From Prevotella sp. S7-1-8 (lineage in GTDB: Bacteria; Bacteroidota; Bacteroidia; Bacteroidales; Bacteroidaceae): 64,000 nucleotides of DNA. The position numbers and the translations under genes were made by a program. Below the pieces are notes generated by a model that searched no databases, was not told the origin of the DNA, and saw only the letters and a list, made by a program, of their open reading frames with translations. How positions within the stretch are numbered: position 1 is the stretch's first letter; the number at the start of each line of letters is the position of its first letter. Positions 19,923-27,287 of the stretch are shown here, one piece after another. The stretch is from the NCBI RefSeq assembly GCF_000758925.1, contig NZ_JRNC01000033.1, positions 25,052-89,051 on the forward strand. The letters run 5' to 3'.

Positions 19923-21257
19923 TTATCCAAAATAAACAGGCCACAACTCTTGTATTCGCATAGCGATGTTGTAAGCCAATACAGGTGGCACGGCGTTTCC
20001 AATAATTTTATATGCTCCCGAGGAACTTAACAAAAAGCCTTGGGAGCCTTGTCGCTTTATCACAAAACGATAATCCGGAGGAAACGTCTGGATGAGCGCG
20101 CACTCCCTTGGAGTGAGCCTCCTCTCTATCATTCCGTTGGCCAACTCCACTGCGTGCTTTCCGCCATGCTCGGCCGACAGTCGCCTGAACTCGATGTTTC
20201 CGTGGTGCTCCGAGCGAATGGTTGGTCCCAATCCATCAAGTTTTATCTCAATTTGGCCTTGACTGCCGTTGGACAAGTATTTCGCTTTCGAATATACTTG
20301 TTGCGCTGGGTCCACGCTGTACGCTGGCTCCTCAATATCTTTCAACACGTCAAACGTCGCGACTGGAGCCAACAGGTCCTTGCCCTTGGCCGTGTAAGAA
20401 TGGGTAGGAGTAGGGTATGGGTTAAGAGCGTCTGGAATGTCGTCGGAAGTCAGTGCCGCCAAGGCTTCGGGCCTGAGGGCGTCCCGGCGAATGCCAATGA
20501 AGATGACGCGCTCTCTCGATTCGGGCACTCCATAGTTGGCTGCGTGCAGCACTTGTGGGTTTAGCACGATGTACCCATTGCCGTCAGCTGTTGAGAAATC
20601 ACGCTGGATGATATCCTTGACATTGCCAAGGTTGGCCAATCCCTTGACATTCTCGGCTATGAACATCTTGGGCCTAACTATGTCGACGACTTGTTTCATC
20701 CAGTAATACAGCTTTCCTCGGCTTTCCTCGGATGGCTTTCCGTCACCGCGAGCTTTCCCCCAGTCGTCTTTTTGCGAGTCGAAGCCTTTACGTTTGCCAG
20801 CCACGCTAAAGTCTTGGCATGGGAAGCCTCCGGTTACAATATCTATGTTGTCGGGGAAAATGCCAGCCCCAGCCTTGTGCATTTTGACAAGCTCCACGAT
20901 GCTTTCTAAATGGTAAACATCTGCGTTGTGCCCGAAACGACTCATATAATGAGTCCATGCCGTGGCCGCCTCTGGTAGTATGTCGTTGGCAAAGACTGTG
21001 GTGAAGCGAGTCTTTTTTAGCAGACCCCAATCTTGGTTTATGCTTTGCTGAAACCCAAACTTTGGGGATATGGATTTCTTGTGCGCTATGAAGTTTCCCT
21101 CAAACCCAAGGTCCATGCCTCCACAGCCTGAGAATAGCGACAAAACCCTGATTTGGTTTCTATCCTTGGGTATAGGGCGTTTGAACACAATGGGAATTTG
21201 TGATTCGCGTACTAAATCCGATTCGGAACATAGAAGGCTGTGTCTGTTTTCTTTCAA
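19923..21257 (-). CDS. DNA (cytosine-5-)-methyltransferase
   Basis: Methylates cytosine at C5 within a DNA site that cannot be read from the sequence. All core motifs are present in order: I, LSLFSGCGGMDLGFEG (about residue 40); IV with catalytic Cys, GGFPCQDFSVAGKRKG (about 144); VI, ENVKGL (about 200); VIII, GVPESRERVIFIGIR (about 245); a variable target-recognition region (about 280-360); IX, RRLTPRECALIQTFPPDYR; and X, IIGNAVPPVLAYNIAMRI. The start appears to be TTG at 21257, since no ATG lies between the promoter and motif I. It diverges from vsr, and 3 nt downstream begins the unknown companion gene. Confidence 0.95.
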   Translation of the reverse strand: MKENRHSLLCSESDLVRESQIPIVFKRPIPKDRNQIRVLSLFSGCGGMDLGFEGNFIAHKKSISPKFGFQQSINQDWGLLKKTRFTTVFANDILPEAATAWTHYMSRFGHNADVYHLESIVELVKMHKAGAGIFPDNIDIVTGGFPCQDFSVAGKRKGFDSQKDDWGKARGDGKPSEESRGKLYYWMKQVVDIVRPKMFIAENVKGLANLGNVKDIIQRDFSTADGNGYIVLNPQVLHAANYGVPESRERVIFIGIRRDALRPEALAALTSDDIPDALNPYPTPTHSYTAKGKDLLAPVATFDVLKDIEEPAYSVDPAQQVYSKAKYLSNGSQGQIEIKLDGLGPTIRSEHHGNIEFRRLSAEHGGKHAVELANGMIERRLTPRECALIQTFPPDYRFVIKRQGSQGFLLSSSGAYKIIGNAVPPVLAYNIAMRIQELWPVYFG

Positions 21258-21286
21258 TGCTGGCGGTTTTATGGTGAGTGTTAAGA

Positions 21287-21318
21287 CAAAGATACCACTT
21301 TTTGGTTGTTATCCGAAA
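21287..21318 (-). promoter_or_regulatory. Promoter of the methyltransferase gene
   Basis: Minus-strand TATCTTTG (21287-21294) with a weaker TTTC (21315-21318) 20 nt upstream. Transcription start would lie about 25 nt before the TTG start codon. It sits back-to-back with the vsr promoter, so the two may interfere. Confidence 0.6.
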
Positions 21319-21336
21319 GGTTTCTTGTTTTTTTTA

Positions 21337-21344
21337 TACTTTTG
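21337..21344 (+). promoter_or_regulatory. -7 box of vsr
   Basis: TACTTTTG lies about 29 nt before the likely GTG start at 21373. No clear -33 box is visible. Confidence 0.45.
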
Positions 21345-21372
21345 TCGGTACGAAAACATCCTCGAAAAGAAA

Positions 21373-21888
21373 GTGAAAGAAAATGTAAGGAGTAGAATTA
21401 TGGCCTCTGTACACAGTTCGGGAACGAAGCCCGAGATGATCGTGAGAAGGTTCTTGTTCTCGCGAGGGTACAGGTATCGACTGAACAGCCCTCGTCTGCC
21501 GGGACGTCCTGATTTGGTACTTCGAAAGTATCGGACCTGCATTTTTGTAAATGGTTGTTTTTGGCATGGGCATGATTGCAAGGAGTTCAGGATGCCCAAG
21601 ACCAACACAGACTTTTGGATTAGGAAGATTACAAGAAACAAGCAACGTGACAAAGAGGTGCAAAAGAAACTCGCCCAAATGGGCTGGCATTGCGTCACGG
21701 TGTGGGAATGTGAGCTGAAGGGCGAGTCGCGCGAGGCCACCTTGCGCTCCTTGGCCTTCACGCTTAACCATATATTCTTGCAGGACCGCGCGACGCGTTA
21801 TCCTACCTTGGAAGAAGATGGGCAAGTGGGTATGGCGGCCGAGCCAGCTCCAGATGGGTCTGTGACTAATGGAACGATGCGCGGGTGA
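21373..21888 (+). CDS. vsr: Very short patch repair endonuclease Vsr
   Basis: Nicks DNA at T:G mismatches left when 5-methylcytosine deaminates, protecting methylated sites. Family motifs: RSRIMASVHSSGTKPE near the N-terminus, GRPDLVL with the catalytic Asp, FVNGCFWHGHDC with catalytic His and zinc ligands, and VWECEL with the last zinc-binding Cys. GTG 21373 restores the usual N-terminal helix and follows the promoter. ATG 21400 would cut into it. The C-terminus is about 30 residues longer than E. coli Vsr, with an acidic, proline-containing tail. It is divergent from the methyltransferase and presumably acts on that enzyme's sites. Confidence 0.93.
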   Translation: MKENVRSRIMASVHSSGTKPEMIVRRFLFSRGYRYRLNSPRLPGRPDLVLRKYRTCIFVNGCFWHGHDCKEFRMPKTNTDFWIRKITRNKQRDKEVQKKLAQMGWHCVTVWECELKGESREATLRSLAFTLNHIFLQDRATRYPTLEEDGQVGMAAEPAPDGSVTNGTMRG

Positions 21889-22713
21889 TATAATGTTGAT
21901 ACGTGTCGTCAAGGTTTCCCAATCCGTGAATATTGCCAGGCTGTATATAAAAAATCACAGAAAAAGGTACGTTCGATAGGCGTGTTCTACAGCGATTAAG
22001 AGGAAAGATTTAATGTTTTCTTTGTCGTCACGAGTGGCTCGCCGCGGCTTCGTGACGCCATTGGTGTCTATTCGTCTTGCGTGTGAGCGTTAAAGGCATT
22101 GCCTTTAGGTCTCAATCGGTTCGCGTTTAGAGCCTGATCGATAGGCGATTGAGTGCTTAAGACAAATCGAGGAGTGCCTTGTTTTCAGAAAATTTCTTAA
22201 CAAAGATTGCAACATGTTGCGTGATAGCGTGTTGCGAAAATCGCTTGTTTTTTGCCTATTTGCGCACAGGGAGCCTCACGCTCGCGAATAGGCGAGTTGT
22301 GAGCGGTGTTTTGTTAGATTTTTTCAACGTTTTTACAAGTGATAAAAATGGGTGTAAGCGTCAACGATGCCAGGTTAATGATGTACCCAGCGTAAGCGAA
22401 TGACGCTCAGGAGGTTTTGCGACCATCCGAAATACGATCACCTTGGGTTATGGCGCCGTGCATGATCGTGGCGGCCATGTTGTACGCCATGCGTGGCGAC
22501 GCTTCCACGGCACTCCGTGTGGCCGCCGTTTATGGGATGGCGTGGGGTGTGACGCCATTTTACCGCAGGTCCCGTTGGTAACCGCGAGCGTGGAGGAGCA
22601 ACCCACGATGGAGCCAATGGAGGCGGCGGGGTATGGTGGCGTCCACAAGCGTAATTAAACATTGTTAACTATGATGCGGCAAGATAAAGCATGGCGTTGT
22701 GGTATATTTTCAT
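21889..22713 (+). other. Gene-free spacer between vsr and the antiporter
   Basis: About 820 bp without a recognisable gene. The middle holds the best-formed copy of the dispersed hairpin repeat (22104-22312). The part at 22440-22660 is GC-rich with open frames on both strands (for example 22443-22658 and 22438-22662), but their translations are low-complexity (Pro, His, Arg, Gly) and not family-like. Confidence 0.6.
22104..22312 (+). repeat. Dispersed spacer repeat, copy B
   Basis: The TTTAGGTCTCAATCGG box (22104-22119) is followed about 135 nt later by CTTGTTTTTTGCCTATTTGCGC and, after a short loop, CGCGAATAGGCGA (22242-22300). The arms GCCTATTTGCG and CGCGAATAGGC can form an imperfect hairpin. 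Same layout as the copies at 34773-35011 and 47889-48121. Confidence 0.5.
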
Positions 22714-22721
22714 TATATTTG
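22714..22721 (+). promoter_or_regulatory. -7 box of the antiporter gene
   Basis: TATATTTG. The nearest TTG upstream (22697) is too close for a standard -33 box. Transcription would begin near 22727, supporting ATG 22798 over the in-frame start at 22738. Confidence 0.5.
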
Positions 22722-22797
22722 CGAGACGTAAAGGCGATTGACACGCTGCGCGAAAGGTCGGCAATCTCGATTTTACTTATTCATCTTATTATTTGTC

Positions 22798-24306
22798 ATG
22801 CTTACATTCACTACCGAGAATATATTTCTCCTTGGCTCGTTGCTTGTATTGGTTAGCATCATTATCAGCAAAACCGGGTATCGTTTTGGCATTCCAACGT
22901 TGCTGCTGTTTTTGTTCACGGGCATGCTTTTTGGAAGCGATGGCATGGGCATGCAGTTTGACAGTCCGAAAGACGCGCAGTTCATAGGCATGATAGCGCT
23001 GAGCGTCATTTTGTTTTCGGGTGGCATGGACACCAAGTTCAAGGATATCAAGCCCATCTTGTCTCCCGGCATAGTCCTTGCCACGTTGGGCGTGGTGTTG
23101 ACAGCCGCGCTTGCTGGCTTGTTTATTTTCGCGCTCTTCGCTTGGTTTGGCATGGACACTCGGTTGTCGCTGATGGTCTCGCTTTTGCTGGCCGCCACGA
23201 TGTCCTCCACTGATTCGGCCTCGGTTTTCAGCCTGTTGAGGACGCAAGAGATAGGCCTTAAACATAAGATACGCCCCATTTTGGAGCTTGAGAGTGGCAG
23301 CAACGACCCCATGGCCTACATGCTTACCATAGCGTTGATGAACGTGGTGCTCTCCGGAGTAGACTTCAGCGCGCGAACGTTGCTGTTCGAACTGGGCGAG
23401 CAGTTTCTTTTGGGAGGCGCCTTGGGCTATGGCGCCGGCAGGTTTGCCGTGCTTCTCGTTAATCGCATCAACCTGCCCAACGCCGCGCTCTATCCGGTGT
23501 TGCTGCTGAGCATGGTGTTTATCACTTTCACGCTGACAGACACGCTGCATGGCAATGGTTATTTGGCCGTGTACGTAGCCGGCTTGGTGGTGGGCAACAG
23601 CAGGCTCTCTTATCGGCAAGAGATGGAGACGTTTCTCAACGGTTTGACATGGCTTTTGCAGATAGTGCTATTTCTCACGCTCGGCCTGTTGGTCAACCCG
23701 GTGGAGCTGGTGGGGGTGGCACCGTTGGCATTGGCTATAAGCGTGTTCATGATTTTGGTGGCGCGGCCGGTGAGCGTGTTTGTCTGTTTGTTGCCCTTTC
23801 GCAAAATACCCACGCGCGGCAAGGTTTTCATTTCTTGGGTGGGACTTCGCGGAGCGGTACCCATCATTTTTGCCACGTACCCCATGATCAATGGGGTGAG
23901 TGGCGCCAACCTGCTGTTTAATATCGTGTTTTTCATTACCTTGGTGTCGTTAATCGTGCAGGGAAGCACCATCGGCGTGATGGCCAGGAAGCTGCGTTTG
24001 GACATGCCGATTGAGAAAACGGGCAACGAGTTTGGCGTGGAGATACCCGAGGAGCTTGGCCCGAGGCTCCATGAGATAACCCTTCGGGAGGACATGATTG
24101 TCAACGGCAACCTGCTCTCGCAGATGGATATAGCCGAGGGCACGCTCGTGATGATGGTGAAAAGAGGCAAAAGTATCATCGTGCCCAATGGCCAGTTGCC
24201 CATGGAAGTGGGAGACATATTGCTCTGCCTGACCAACAACGCGGCGCAAAAAACGCGCGGAGAAGCTGGCGTCACGACCCGAGTGAACAACCCTAAACAA
24301 ACTTAA
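22798..24306 (+). CDS. Potassium/proton antiporter, CPA1 family with TrkA-C domain
   Basis: Inner-membrane cation/proton exchanger for pH and K+/Na+ balance. Of 502 residues, the first 380 or so form about 12 hydrophobic helices, with the CPA signature around STDSASVFSLL and LELESGSNDPMAYML (residues 138-175). That second motif carries the Asn-Asp pair of electroneutral exchangers. A cytosolic TrkA-C domain (about 415-485, ITLREDMIVNGNLLSQM ... VGDILLCLTN) should bind a regulatory ligand. This resembles K+/H+ antiporters annotated NhaP2/CvrA. Ion preference cannot be read from sequence. Confidence 0.9.
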   Translation: MLTFTTENIFLLGSLLVLVSIIISKTGYRFGIPTLLLFLFTGMLFGSDGMGMQFDSPKDAQFIGMIALSVILFSGGMDTKFKDIKPILSPGIVLATLGVVLTAALAGLFIFALFAWFGMDTRLSLMVSLLLAATMSSTDSASVFSLLRTQEIGLKHKIRPILELESGSNDPMAYMLTIALMNVVLSGVDFSARTLLFELGEQFLLGGALGYGAGRFAVLLVNRINLPNAALYPVLLLSMVFITFTLTDTLHGNGYLAVYVAGLVVGNSRLSYRQEMETFLNGLTWLLQIVLFLTLGLLVNPVELVGVAPLALAISVFMILVARPVSVFVCLLPFRKIPTRGKVFISWVGLRGAVPIIFATYPMINGVSGANLLFNIVFFITLVSLIVQGSTIGVMARKLRLDMPIEKTGNEFGVEIPEELGPRLHEITLREDMIVNGNLLSQMDIAEGTLVMMVKRGKSIIVPNGQLPMEVGDILLCLTNNAAQKTRGEAGVTTRVNNPKQT

Positions 24307-24376
24307 AAATTCTCCTACAAATCAATATTTTGCATAATTAAGAAACAAAATAGATGATAAATTGAATAATTCTAAG

Positions 24377-24384
24377 TAAATTTG
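24377..24384 (+). promoter_or_regulatory. -7 box of the DUF6242 / envelope operon
   Basis: TAAATTTG lies 27 nt before the ATG at 24411. No -33 box is evident. Confidence 0.55.
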
Positions 24385-24410
24385 CAGCTAAATTCAAAAT
24401 TAAACGTGCA

Positions 24411-25778
24411 ATGATTAAGAAGTTATTGTCATGTGTACTTATGGCATCGGCCGTGGCCTCTCTCTCTTCGTGTCTTAAGGATAACGATGATGAGGTGAGA
24501 TATTACGATGACACGGCTGTGACTTCATTCGCTATCACTACGGTCAACAAATACACGCACACCATGGCGAAAGATGGTGTCACGGACTCAGTGTACAAAT
24601 CGAGCTATGACGCCAAGCGTCACTCATTCTATATCGACCAAGTGCGGAAGTTGGTTTACAACCCCGACTCGCTGCCATGTGGAGTGGACGCGTCCAAGGC
24701 CATTTGCGCCATCGCCACCAAGAACGGTGGGGCCGTGGTGCTGATGATGGCATCCAAGACAGGCAAGGACAGCATAGTGTATTACAATCCAAAAGACTCT
24801 TTGGACCTGACGCGGGTTCATAAGTTGCGGGTGTACAACACCAACGCCAGCGCGTACAGGGAGTATGCGCTCAAGGTGAACGTGCATCGCCAAACCGGCG
24901 AGGAGCTGACGTGGAGCCACTCTGGCGCGGAGAGCCTTGCGGGCGTGGGCGGTCGCCGGTTGGTGACGCGCCGTGGCGATGTCTTCTTGTTTGGAGTGAA
25001 AGATGGAAAGACCAGAGTTTGGAAGGGTGTGAACGGCAATTTTCAGCAGCTTGACGCCACGTTCTCAGGGTCGGCCTATAAGAACGCCGTGGCCATGGGA
25101 GACTATCTGTATCTGCTCGACGGGGGCAAGCTGACAAGGTCTGCCGATGGGACAAGCTGGCACGAGGTGTGCGAGGGAACGCGACTGGAACGGCTGGTTG
25201 GAGCGAGCGAAAAAAAAATGTACGCTTTGACGGCAGACGGCATTGTGGTTTCTGAGAACGAAGGCTCAACGTGGAAAGTGGCTACGTTGGACGACTCTCC
25301 TGACAACTTGCCGACGGAGAACGTCAACTTTATAGTGATAGCGTCTAATATAAACCGCCAAGCTTATAACCTGTTTGTCATAGGAACGCGCGACGGCAAG
25401 ACCAAAATATGGCGAAAGGTGGAGGAAAACGCCAAAAACTCACAAGAGCAGCCGTGGGCTTACTACCCCCCAGACGACTATAATAAGCTGGAGCTGCCCG
25501 CGATTGCCAACCTGCAAGTGATAGGATACGATGGCGGGCTGCTGGCTTTGGGAGGCCATTTCGACAAGTTCTATTTCAGTGAGGACGAGGGCTTGACATG
25601 GCTTGGCAAGAAAGTGTACGACCTGCCCAAGACGTTCGGAAAGTCCGCGCGGCCGTTCAGTATGGCTCGCGACGATAAAAATATCATATACATCACCAAG
25701 GACGGCGAGCCGACCGTATGGAATGGACGGCTCGCCCGGTTGGGATGGGAGCGAAACCAAACGGAGTTCACGAAATGA
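24411..25778 (+). CDS. DUF6242 lipoprotein
   Basis: Predicted surface or periplasmic lipoprotein of the Bacteroidales DUF6242 family, function unknown. A signal peptide ends in the lipobox LSSC (Cys at about residue 21), followed by acidic residues (KDNDDE) that in Bacteroidetes favour surface exposure. An N-terminal beta domain runs to about residue 160. After it come repeated blocks reminiscent of BNR/beta-propeller repeats (SADGTSWHEV, SENEGSTWKV, SEDEGLTWLG), with Asp-box-like S-x-D/E-x-G-x-T-W at about 225, 285 and 390. The stop overlaps the next gene (ATGA), coupling it to the envelope operon. Confidence 0.85.
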   Translation: MIKKLLSCVLMASAVASLSSCLKDNDDEVRYYDDTAVTSFAITTVNKYTHTMAKDGVTDSVYKSSYDAKRHSFYIDQVRKLVYNPDSLPCGVDASKAICAIATKNGGAVVLMMASKTGKDSIVYYNPKDSLDLTRVHKLRVYNTNASAYREYALKVNVHRQTGEELTWSHSGAESLAGVGGRRLVTRRGDVFLFGVKDGKTRVWKGVNGNFQQLDATFSGSAYKNAVAMGDYLYLLDGGKLTRSADGTSWHEVCEGTRLERLVGASEKKMYALTADGIVVSENEGSTWKVATLDDSPDNLPTENVNFIVIASNINRQAYNLFVIGTRDGKTKIWRKVEENAKNSQEQPWAYYPPDDYNKLELPAIANLQVIGYDGGLLALGGHFDKFYFSEDEGLTWLGKKVYDLPKTFGKSARPFSMARDDKNIIYITKDGEPTVWNGRLARLGWERNQTEFTK

Positions 25779-26458
25779 TGAGAACGCTCCCGCTGGTCTT
25801 TATGATGGCGATGGGCTTTGCCGCTCCGCTGAGAGCGCAGGACGATCCGGAATATCGCATGGAGATTGGGGCGGGAGTTGGCGTGGCTGGATACCTTGGA
25901 GACTTCAACGGTAGCCTTGTTAAAAACCTCCAACCATGTGCCACCGCGTTGGGACGGTATGTCATAGACCCATACATGGCGCTCAAACTGAACGTGGCAT
26001 GCGGCAAGATGAAAGGCTCGTCGGCCAACGCGGGAACATACTATCCAGATTTTGCCAACGCGCCTTACACGTTTGCCAACACGCTGTATGAAATGTGTTT
26101 GACCTATGAGTACAATTTTTGGCCCTATGGCACTGGACGCGATTATAGAGGCGCCAAGCGGATAACGCCGTTTGTCTTCGCGGGCATCGGCACTACGTAC
26201 GTAGATCAAGCTGGCAAGAGCGAGATGGCCATGAACGTGCCATTGGGGTTCGGCGTGAAATACAAGGTGGCGCGCCGGCTGAACGTGGGGGTGGAGTGGG
26301 GTGTCCATTTTGCCCAAACCGACAGGATAGACGGTGTGAAAGATCCTTACCATGTGGTGAGTGGAGGACTGTTCAAGAACACTGATTGCTACCACGCGCT
26401 GACGATTACCGTGAGCTATAGTTTCATGCCAAAGTGTACAACATGCAATAAGGAATAG
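25775..26458 (+). CDS. DUF6089 outer-membrane beta-barrel protein
   Basis: A signal peptide of about 22 residues ends in LRAQ. A small barrel-like protein follows, with alternating strands (YRMEIGAGVGVAGYLGDFNG, near residue 26) and a C-terminus in YSFMP plus a short Cys-containing tail. DUF6089 genes in Bacteroidales sit just before uppS and bamA, as here. A role in the cell envelope is likely, but the exact function is unknown. ATG 25775 overlaps the DUF6242 stop. An in-frame start at 25718 lies inside that gene and would bury the signal peptide. Confidence 0.85.
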   Translation: MMRTLPLVFMMAMGFAAPLRAQDDPEYRMEIGAGVGVAGYLGDFNGSLVKNLQPCATALGRYVIDPYMALKLNVACGKMKGSSANAGTYYPDFANAPYTFANTLYEMCLTYEYNFWPYGTGRDYRGAKRITPFVFAGIGTTYVDQAGKSEMAMNVPLGFGVKYKVARRLNVGVEWGVHFAQTDRIDGVKDPYHVVSGGLFKNTDCYHALTITVSYSFMPKCTTCNKE

Positions 26459-26462
26459 AAAT

Positions 26463-27206
26463 ATGGCACAACTCGATATGACAAGGATACCCCGCCACAT
26501 CGCCATCATCATGGACGGCAATGGGCGTTGGGCCTCGGAGCGAGGCAGGGAGCGAAGCTTCGGCCATCAGGCTGGCGTTGACACCGTGCGCCGCATCACC
26601 TCTGAGTGTACCCGATTGGGAGTGAAATACCTCACCCTTTACACTTTCTCGACAGAGAATTGGAGCAGGCCCGAAGACGAAGTAAGCGCGCTCATGGGGC
26701 TCGTGCTAAGCTCTTTGGAAGACGAGATCTTTATGAAGAACGACGTGAGGTTCCAAGTTGTGGGTGAGATGGAGCGTTTGCCCAAGCCCGTGCAAGACAA
26801 ATTGCGCGAGACAATGGAGCATACCGCCCAAAACTCCGCCATGACAATGGTGGTGGCCTTGAGCTACAGCGCGCGTTGGGAAATCACCAAGGCCGTGAGA
26901 GATATAGCCCGGTCGGTCAGGGATGGCGAAATGAATGTCGATGATATAACCGAGGATACGGTGGGCCGGTACATGGCAACCAACTTCATGCCAGACCCTG
27001 AGCTGCTCATAAGGACGGGTGGAGAGCTGAGAATCTCAAATTTCCTGCTTTGGCAAATAGCCTATTCCGAACTGTATTTTTGTGATACATTCTGGCCTGA
27101 TTTTGGCGAGGAGGACTTGCGTGAGGCCATCGCCAACTATCAAAAACGGCAGAGACGCTTCGGGAAAACAGAGGCGCAGGCGGAACTCGCGAATGACAAT
27201 AAATAA
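26463..27206 (+). CDS. uppS: Isoprenyl transferase (undecaprenyl diphosphate synthase)
   Basis: Builds the C55 lipid carrier for peptidoglycan and O-antigen from farnesyl-PP and isopentenyl-PP. It is 247 residues. The catalytic Asp lies in IAIIMDGNGRWA (about residues 14-25), then RGRERSFGHQAG, YTFSTENWSRP (about 70), and the C-terminal PDPELLIRTGGELRISNFL (about 178) with YSELYFCDTFWPDF. Separated from DUF6089 by only 4 nt and in the same operon as bamA. Confidence 0.97.
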   Translation: MAQLDMTRIPRHIAIIMDGNGRWASERGRERSFGHQAGVDTVRRITSECTRLGVKYLTLYTFSTENWSRPEDEVSALMGLVLSSLEDEIFMKNDVRFQVVGEMERLPKPVQDKLRETMEHTAQNSAMTMVVALSYSARWEITKAVRDIARSVRDGEMNVDDITEDTVGRYMATNFMPDPELLIRTGGELRISNFLLWQIAYSELYFCDTFWPDFGEEDLREAIANYQKRQRRFGKTEAQAELANDNK

Positions 27207-27287
27207 TGAAAACAAGATTATAAAGGTATGATAGGTGCTTGCGCCAGTTACAAACGACCATCACCTGAGACCTAACACCTATATATC

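Noticed and set aside
22179..22403. 74-codon open frame in the vsr-antiporter spacer
   Set aside because: Overlaps the hairpin repeat. The translation is not family-like and no promoter is near.
22443..22658. 71-codon open frame in GC-rich spacer
   Set aside because: Frames are open on both strands with Gly, His and Arg-rich products, typical of GC-rich non-coding DNA.
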